Positions 57,160-64,000 of a stretch of 64,000 bases of DNA are shown here, in pieces. Numbering within the stretch: the first letter of the stretch is position 1; the number at the start of each line of letters is the position of its first letter. The stretch is from Asterias rubens. Lineage: Eukaryota > Echinodermata > Asteroidea > Forcipulatida > Asteriidae. Under the pieces are notes generated by a model that did not search any database, had not been told where the DNA came from, and was given only the letters and a program-made list of their open reading frames with translations. The stretch covers positions 7,582,098-7,646,097 of the forward strand of contig NC_047071.1 in assembly GCF_902459465.1 (NCBI RefSeq), written 5' to 3'. Both the position numbers and the translations under genes were made by a program.

Positions 57160-58715
57160 TTATCGGGGCCTGTCTGTGTACGAGTCAATTCCTTGGATAC
57201 AGCGGACCAATCTATGTTTTAAACAATTCAGTGGGTGAACGACCTTGCCCTGACTACTCAAACTTTAGATTGAGTTTATCAAGCGTCCTCTCACAGAAAA
57301 AGTGGGGTTTTAAACTAAATTCATAGCCAGAGTATTAAAAGTGTACTCGGAGTCAAAACTATTGTATTTGTATTTCTAAAGAATGTTATTGTGTTCTTTT
57401 CACAAAAGTTGAACAAACTATAGCGATTTTCTTTAACATTCATAACTTTTTTGAACGCTGAGATTTACCGATATATTTTCTTGAATGTTGTTAAGCATTG
57501 TTTGATTATTTACCCTTCATCCTTTATTATTTCGATAATGTTTGGGTGATCATTTGTGTTACCATCTTTTGATGCTTTCTGTATGTAATAAATGGTTAAA
57601 GGTCATTCTCTTTTGTATTTGTATGGATTTTTAAATCATGTTACCGGTGTATGCATCCTTGATTTGGGCTAGTCGGCCGCCATGTTTGCTTTTTAATACA
57701 TATAATATATATAATATCGTTTCTAATAGCCATTTTTAAGTGACAACAGCGCCCTCTATAAAGCAAATCGTTTGCTACAACCACTTCTCAATTGGTGGTT
57801 TCGGCTGTTGCTACGGCTAGATCACACAAAGACCTTTTTCTTCAAATCACATCTGGAGCCTACGGCAAATTACCATTTCTAAAGTTGCTGTATTTGGACA
57901 CAACTTCAAACTGTTGTAAATAGGCAAACTGTTCGTACTTAAACATACTCAATCTTGTCTGCAACTGTCAACGACCGACACAAATTGAAAGGAGTAAGCA
58001 CGTCCTAACCAACAGAAAAGGTTTCAGAACTTACCACTGTCAAGCTAGAAGTGTTTTCCTGCCAAAAGTAGGACTATCTAACGTCTGTAAAATTGACGTC
58101 TCTTGATCACAGTAATGCGTTTGATAAATTAATAATAAATCTTATTTCAAAGGTTTTTTTCCATACGACATCAAGAGAGTGAAAGGAAGTCGCCAGTAGG
58201 CCTGTTTCGTTATATTGACACTCTCAAGCCGCTGGCTGAAAACTATAAAATAATGGATGGTTTTTTCTTCATGTTTTCTTGCCTAACAATACGTTGCCAA
58301 GGAAATACAACATTGTGTGGCAGGTATTTTCTACAGTGAGCCGGGGCTGTGCGGCTGATGTTGCTATACTTCACGGGTGAATGCTCACCCAGGGCAAGTG
58401 GTTAGACGGATCTGTGATAGGTGGTGGTAGCAGGGCGCCAATCCTGTCTATATTAATACAAAAGAGCCACTGACAGCACTGTTGAAGTTTTCAAGCTGAC
58501 AAAAGCCTTTGGCAAATCTTCAAGATTTCTCTCTCAAATCGTTTTGATCATCTTTTTGTTTTCGTTTAGTTCAGAGAGTCTTTTATGGCAATCTCATGCG
58601 TCAATGAATCCCAACATTAATCAGGAGACAGTTGAAGATCGTAAAAGGAAACAAGAAAAACGCACCAGGATGCGCTTCTGGGAAATAACAATCTCTTCTT
58701 TTTAAAGTGCAGTTA
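57160..58715. other. Intergenic stretch without recognised gene
   Basis: No supported coding region, tandem repeat or palindrome of note; short AT-rich tracts only. Confidence 0.4.
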
Positions 58716-58721
58716 TTATTG

Positions 58722-59101
58722 AAGACAGTATGGACACTATTGGTAATAACTCAAATTAATTATTGACATAAAACCTTTTTTGGTGACGAGTAATGGGGAG
58801 AGGTTGAAAAACATTGTGAGAAACGGCTCCCTCTGAAGTGCCATAGTTTTCGAGAAAGAAGTAATTTTCCACGAATTTGATTTCGAGACCTCAGATTTAG
58901 AACTTGAGGTCTCGAAATCAAGCATCTGATCAACGCACACAAATTTGTGTGACATGGGTGTTTTTTTCTTTCATTATTATCTCGCAAGTTCGATGATCGA
59001 TTGAGGTCAAATTTTCACAGGTTTGTTATTTTATGTATTTGAGATACACCAACGGTGAAGGCTTGTCTTTTACAAATACCAATAGTGTCCATTGCCTTTA
59101 A
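58722..59101 (+). repeat. Repeat A copy
   Basis: 'agtatggacactattggta' to 'gtgtccattgcctttaa', with well-preserved central palindrome 'gagacctcagatttagaact' / 'tgaggtctcga'. Confidence 0.9.
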
Positions 59102-59174
59102 GAAATGTGGAATTTTTTCAAGTATAGACATTATACAAGGGCTGACTTGGTTGCATTCTTCTCGGTCATGTCAA

Positions 59175-59285
59175 TGTGATTCAAACCGAGGCGGGAATGA
59201 CAAAGAGGACGTACCCACAATAAATTATTCCGGTAGGATTCGAACCCATGACCAACCATTCTTGTTCCAAATCCATGGCTCCTCT
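59175..59285 (-). repeat. tRNA-derived fragment (B box)
   Basis: The minus strand has GGGTTCGAATCC at 59248-59237, a canonical polymerase III B box, followed by TACCGGAA. No matching A box or cloverleaf is clear, so a SINE head or decayed tRNA is more likely than a gene. Confidence 0.4.
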
Positions 59286-59582
59286 GAATTCTACTATTGA
59301 TAAATGTGAAAAAGACCAGTGATGGGGAATCACTTACTTCATTAAAACTCTAATAAGTAAACTTGTTGGGTCAAAGTAAAAGAAAAACACTTATCACTGC
59401 TTATTGATGCAATCAAAATACACCAAAATATGAACATGGCAAAGTGGCTATTAAAGGCTTACTATACAGCATTCCAGTTTGTTCGTCTGGTACGTTTAAC
59501 AAACGTAGTGTTTATTGGTGTACTTTCCCCCTTAGCCGCAATTTGAATGCTCGAGCTTTTGAATAAAGACATTATAATGTTA

Positions 59583-59908
59583 TCAACACTGAATGGACAC
59601 TATTGGTAATTACTCAAAATAATTGTTAGCTTAAAAACTTGCTTGGTAACGAGAAATTGAGAACTGCTGATAATAAACAATATTATGAGAAACGGCTCCC
59701 TCTGAAGAACGTAGTTTTTGAGAAAGATGTAATTTCACACTCAATTAATATACTTCAGGCCTGAAGCCTTTTATTATGCATCTTATAACACACAAATTAG
59801 TGCAACAAGGGAGTTTTTTTTAAATGCATTATTCTCTTGCAACTTCGATGACCAATTGAGTAAAAATGTTCACAGCTTTGACATACCAAAGGTGTCCAGA
59901 GCCTTTAA
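59583..59908 (+). repeat. Repeat A copy, 3' part shortened
   Basis: 'gaatggacactattggtaat' to 'gtgtccagagcctttaac'. The central part carries 'tacttcaggcctgaagcctt' as in the 38558 copy. Confidence 0.85.
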
Positions 59909-59917
59909 CAACTTTAC

Positions 59918-59981
59918 GAGAGCGGGGCTTGAACCTGCGACGAAGATATTGACAAAATAGAGAGACCGCTAACCAAGCTCT
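59918..59981 (-). repeat. tRNA-like sequence, minus strand
   Basis: The minus strand has an A-box-like GCTTGGTTAGCGG and a canonical B box GGTTCAAGCCCCG. The middle is long and unpaired (ctattttgtcaatatctt), so no functional cloverleaf: a tRNA-derived SINE head or pseudogene. Confidence 0.5.
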
Positions 59982-60046
59982 GATGGTTCAGTTGGTAGAG
60001 CGCTGGCATGTAAATTTGCAGGTCGCAGGTTAAAATCTCGCTCTCA
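59976..60046 (+). repeat. tRNA-Thr-like pseudogene or SINE head, plus strand
   Basis: TGGTTCAGTTGGTAGAGCGC is a good A box and D arm. The anticodon arm CTGGCATGTAAATTTGCAG resembles tRNA-Thr(TGT). The B box is degraded (GGTTAAAATC). It abuts the minus-strand tRNA-like sequence head to head. The acceptor stem is imperfect, so a working tRNA is doubtful. Confidence 0.5.
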
Positions 60047-60059
60047 TTAATGTTCGTAG

Positions 60060-61240
60060 TTCAGTCAGAAGTATGCTCATTTATTCACAATTATTTTCAA
60101 AGTCTATTTTGTTTATTAATTGCATATATGTGTCTATGAACTATCATCATCTACCGTGCATTCAAGGAGCTACGTTGTATACGCGTGACATTCGTGCTTT
60201 TCCCTTTTTGTGCACTGAAACTTTGATTTAAAAAGTGGCAATCTTTTTGCAAATACAATTTGATAACCCCCAGTAATTGCACGTAAATGGTTTCCCCTAT
60301 TGTCTCCGAAGTAACGTGCAGCCTTATTAGTGTGTTACAATAATTGTTCTGATTGAGTGTTAATGCTCGTTCCTATAGCTGCTCGTTGAACGAACCATTC
60401 CCGCCGTGTAAGCCGCTGAAGCTCACGCTCCCCTAACCCGAGGGTAGCTGCACTTTATCCACAGCTCCACGTAGACCATACATAACGGGATTTACATCAT
60501 GTAAAATAGCCAAACATCATGTAAGTCTGATTCAATTATTGTTCATTTCGTTACGCTCAGTAAGCACATTTTCCCGAGTCAACCCTGGACAGGTACTGAG
60601 TAATAGTTATGCACACTGCTTGTAATGCGCTCATAAAATTACTTTTACAAAATCTTCTGGAATCCTTTTAACCTGCCAATAGGCATTCCTTTCATCTTAA
60701 AGGTTTTTAAACCAGCGTTGGGTATGATTAGTGATGTTCGTAAACCAGCTATGCACCACTTTATAACAGTTGGTAATAACAGTGAGTTATGATGGCAAAT
60801 AATAGGGTCAACGATGACGTAGTTTCCAAAGAAACTGCATACAAAAAAACCCATAAGGAACATGTTATTTCCAGTTACACATCTTTTGACAACTATTTTG
60901 ATATGAAACAATATTCATGTAGTCATATTGGTTTTTACTGTGCTAGGCTTCGCATCTAGGCCTAAATGCCCAAATCATTCAATATGAAAGTTATCCTCAA
61001 ATGGGCCATACAAAGAAGTTCATCCACTCCTATCGATACAAATATTGCGGGGTGACATAACGAGTTGAGCTAAGGTTAATATAGATTTAGGTCACGAAAA
61101 GATCATTTTAAAATGTCTAGGTTTAGCTGCATGCTTTGATCTCTTATATTATCACTTGACATACTTGAAGTTTGGCAATTTTTTTCACTTTGGCACTGGC
61201 CCGTATGGAAGGAAACTCAAAATGCTACAGCATTTATATA
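60060..61240. other. Intergenic stretch without recognised gene
   Basis: No repeat A and no convincing exon. An 88-codon minus ORF (60645-60911) shows only a hydrophobic patch. Confidence 0.4.
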
Positions 61241-61470
61241 TATTTCTTAATATATATCTTTTTTTTTCACTTTTCCTGAAGGATTTTTTGTAACCGCTTT
61301 GTTAACGCTTTTATCAGACCAAATATAAATTCTGAAAACCCCAAAAATGTCAGCAATCATTGGCAGTATACGGGGAATAAAAGAGAATATGAAGGATCCT
61401 AACACTGTCAATAACTCTGTACACAACTCGCTCAATTCTTAAGATCTTGTTTCAGAACCAGCCTCTCTCT

Positions 61471-61710
61471 CTATACAAGAAGCAACATCAGGTAGAAGTC
61501 ATCAACAGTGTCTTCCAAACGCGATGTAACACAAGTATTACAATCCTCAAACCATTTGTGCCTTTTCTTATCTCGAGGGCTGCATATTAGTTGTTGTGTT
61601 TCTGTACCAATGCACTTCCTCCACTGACTTTTATGTCCTCTAGCAATGTAACAGAATTGGTTGCACCCGTCAGCTCGGCTCACATCAATGTGTGCTTTCC
61701 GTAGTTCCAT
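61471..61710 (-). CDS. Unrecognised Cys-rich minus-strand ORF, possible last exon
   Basis: Open for 79 codons and ending in a stop. Six cysteines lie in the pattern C-x3-C-x11-12-C-x11-12-C-x13-C-x2-C, with HIDVSRADGCNQFCYIARG and RKCIGTETQQLICSPRD. The residue mix looks coding. Possible acceptor AG near 61700. I cannot name a family. Confidence 0.3.
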   Translation of the reverse strand: MELRKAHIDVSRADGCNQFCYIARGHKSQWRKCIGTETQQLICSPRDKKRHKWFEDCNTCVTSRLEDTVDDFYLMLLLV

Positions 61711-62346
61711 TTAATTTCCCGATTCCTATTAACTTGCCGTGCAATAAACCATGTTTCTCAGCGGGGTCTGGCCAAACAAATACAGCGAATCTCCTGCACT
61801 GATCTGTCGGTGTTTTCTCGGCTGAGAAAGAAGCGCCAGTTATTGCTGCACACGGAAAAAGAAAAAAAAGTCTCCAGAATTTGTTTTACAATAAGAGAAA
61901 TTCACCGCTAAATTTGATTTGGGGCTTGCAGTATAAATAGAAGAAACGTCTGCACCTCGACTGTTGGACAGAGTGGCGGCTGTGAGGATGTATTGAGTAT
62001 AAGAGAAGAAAATTGTTCTCGTCATCTTAAAAATGAAGATGATGTTGATTGGTTGTGTCAGAAATGAACAAATTAGAAGTCAGCAACTTACGGTATTAAT
62101 AAGGCGCCACTTCAACAAATAACTTCACTCTGAAATAAATTAACACACTGGAAAATTCATCTGTATAGTCCGAATGCAATTTCCTTAAACATTGCACGAA
62201 ATTCATTCCCAAATGAATGTAATAAGTGCACTGTGTTTCCTTGAGAACGTGAGAGTCTTTGAATTTTCTCGTTGGTAAAATCACACTGCTTTGAACATCA
62301 ACTGCTCGTAACATACATAACCTGTTTCTTATAAAGAAAAGTGTTA

Positions 62347-62628
62347 TTATGAAGTGTTCATTAAAGCAAATGGCTTTGATTTCCTTAACCGAATAAAGTA
62401 GATTACCACTGTGGTGATGATACTAAGATTAATCACAGTTCGGGCTTGCGGCTGACCCCCAGGAACGAAATAGCGCAACAAAACCGCCGGAAATATTGTC
62501 ATTTTTACCAGCTCCAGTGAGTTTCCTGCATGATTTGTAACCGTTCCCGGTCTTCGGGTTATATTAATATCGTTCTGAACGGGGGTTTGGGGGCCGAAAA
62601 GAAGCCGCTTGAACTTTAATATCTTCAT
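62347..62628 (-). CDS. Unrecognised minus-strand ORF, possible first coding exon
   Basis: MKILKFKRLLFGPQTPVQND starts a 93-codon frame. A hydrophobic span TVINLSIITTVVIYFI lies at about residues 63-80. A donor-like GTG|gtaatc is at about 62402. The block just upstream (62640-62760) is GC-richer than its surroundings, as at a transcription start. No domain recognised. Confidence 0.25.
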   Translation of the reverse strand: MKILKFKRLLFGPQTPVQNDINITRRPGTVTNHAGNSLELVKMTIFPAVLLRYFVPGGQPQARTVINLSIITTVVIYFIRLRKSKPFALMNTS

Positions 62629-62639
62629 TGCCTCTACGG

Positions 62640-63780
62640 TAGCACTACGGCGAAGTTGCAGCAGCAGCGCGAATATCCAAAGATGCCCCGGGGGCTAAGG
62701 AGCGATCACTCCCGGTAAGGATCACTCTCCAGCCTGCTCGATTTCCTGACGACGAGGAGTTTGCGGGATAAGATAAGTATCTCTGTATTGTTACTTATCC
62801 CTATTTTTAATCTAGCGGACTATAGTGGGAAATGACGCACCCTGATATACAGCTAACGTATATTTGGGTGGACTCGAGGAATTGAGAAGAATAATTAAAT
62901 GGAGACTATTGATAATGAAATAAGCTCATACCGGCATCTGGTTCTCTCCAATGAGTATAAAAATCTGGGGTATTATTTACATAAAGAACAATTTATTGAA
63001 TTTGATGTGCAATGTAGCCTTTTTCAACGCAATCCAATCGATTTGGCCACTCTATAAAAGGACGCACAATGTTAATATTAGATTAAACAAATAAACAAGT
63101 AAAGAGTTGAAGTTCCGATCACACGGAGTCGATTCTATCCACATAGTGGGCGGTTGTTACGAATAAATACGTCATTTATAAGGAAATTGTCAAAAAGTGG
63201 TTATCGAAATTCGTTCTCCGTCAGCTATTTAATTATTCAAAACACAACGTTGTGTATAGTGTTAATAATACACTTTGAAAAGGACTAACATTTCGTGATC
63301 GATTGGTTTTGTTCCTAAGGTTGGGGATCTTAAAACTGTTTAAAAAAAAACTAAAAAGAAAACTGTTATCAAGATGGAAACTTACATTACCATTGCAATA
63401 CACTTGGACTTGATTCTCATGAAGTCATTAAAGACCCCTTACATCAAACTTTTTGCTTGAGTATCTATCAATTAAACGGCGTATCTGATATTCTCCTTGA
63501 TTTGGAATAACAATGAATTTGAAATAAATGATTATATCTCAAGCAATATTTGAGCTATAAATGTGTCAGGTGCTGTCTTTCATATTATTTACCAGCGACC
63601 CATCATCTTCCAAATTAGAAGAAAACGATGCTTTGTAATAAATGCATGGGAAGAAAACAATACGACACAAACCTATCTTTCTTTGAAAATGTTTGTGCTA
63701 TAAGATGAATGATATTTGGCCACGTGCAATCGAACAAAGTTTACCATCAGTTTCAAGTGATCCACAACAACTTCAAACAA
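62640..63780. other. Intergenic stretch without recognised gene
   Basis: A GC-richer 120-base block at its left edge, then AT-rich DNA without supported genes. Confidence 0.4.
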
Positions 63781-63785
63781 ACAAA

Positions 63786-64000
63786 TTAAAGGCAGTGGAC
63801 ACTTTTGGTAATTGTCAAAGACTAGCCTCCACAGTTGGTGTATCTCAACATATGCATGAAATAACTAACCTATGAAAATTTGAGCTCAATCGGTCATCAA
63901 AGTTGCGAGATAATAATGAAAGAAAAAACATCCTTGTCACACGAAGTTGTGTGCGTTTAGATGGTCGATTTCGAGACCTCTAGTTCTAAATCTGAGGTCT
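63786..64000 (-). repeat. Repeat A copy, cut by window edge
   Basis: 'attaaaggcagtggacactt' through 'cgagacctctagttctaaat', up to the last base. Inverted orientation. Confidence 0.9.

Overview
This window reads as nuclear DNA of a marine deuterostome invertebrate, most likely an echinoderm. Genes are split by introns with GT-AG or GC-AG junctions. Intergenic and intronic DNA is packed with foldback MITEs, tRNA-derived fragments, an L2/SINE-type tail, an LTR retrotransposon and a DIRS-like fragment. The species assignment is inference. No bacterial-style operon is present.

Layout. 1-7.4 kb is repeat-rich intergenic DNA with a decayed DIRS-like pol fragment. At 7.4-8.1 kb (+) lies a coding exon for a secreted, furin-cleavable precursor; its mature start resembles a neurotrophin/Spaetzle-type cystine-knot protein, and a doubtful 3' exon is at 9.76 kb. 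9-20 kb is a mosaic of nested mobile elements, including a short LTR retrotransposon (14.08-17.97 kb) whose two 1,237-bp LTRs look identical.

20.56-36.15 kb (-) holds one complete receptor tyrosine kinase gene. I could join 16 coding exons in phase into a 728-residue open frame: signal peptide, short Cys-rich segment, two fibronectin-III-like domains, one transmembrane helix, one tyrosine kinase domain and a short tail. The catalytic loop reads HGD instead of HRD and the APE motif reads SLE. Its last intron carries a 2.5-kb, 42-bp-unit minisatellite.

38.67-52.0 kb is a direct tandem duplication of about 6.3-6.9 kb. Each copy carries a complete five-exon gene for a 156-residue secreted ML-domain protein resembling the GM2 activator. 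The coding sequences differ at 17 positions, all amino-acid changing, while the sampled intron sequence is nearly identical. This is the most interesting signal in the window, suggesting recent diversifying selection. The duplication ends lie inside copies of a dispersed MITE ('repeat A' here), which occurs about 20 times in the window and offers a mechanism for unequal crossing-over.

52-64 kb is mostly non-coding: a 2.1-kb element bounded by an inverted AGGTGTTCGTG/CACGAACACCT sequence, two head-to-head tRNA-like sequences, more MITEs, and two weak minus-strand ORF candidates near 61.5 and 62.5 kb.

The genes do not form an evident pathway. A secreted growth-factor-like precursor and an orphan receptor kinase are about 12 kb apart, but nothing in the sequence shows that they interact.
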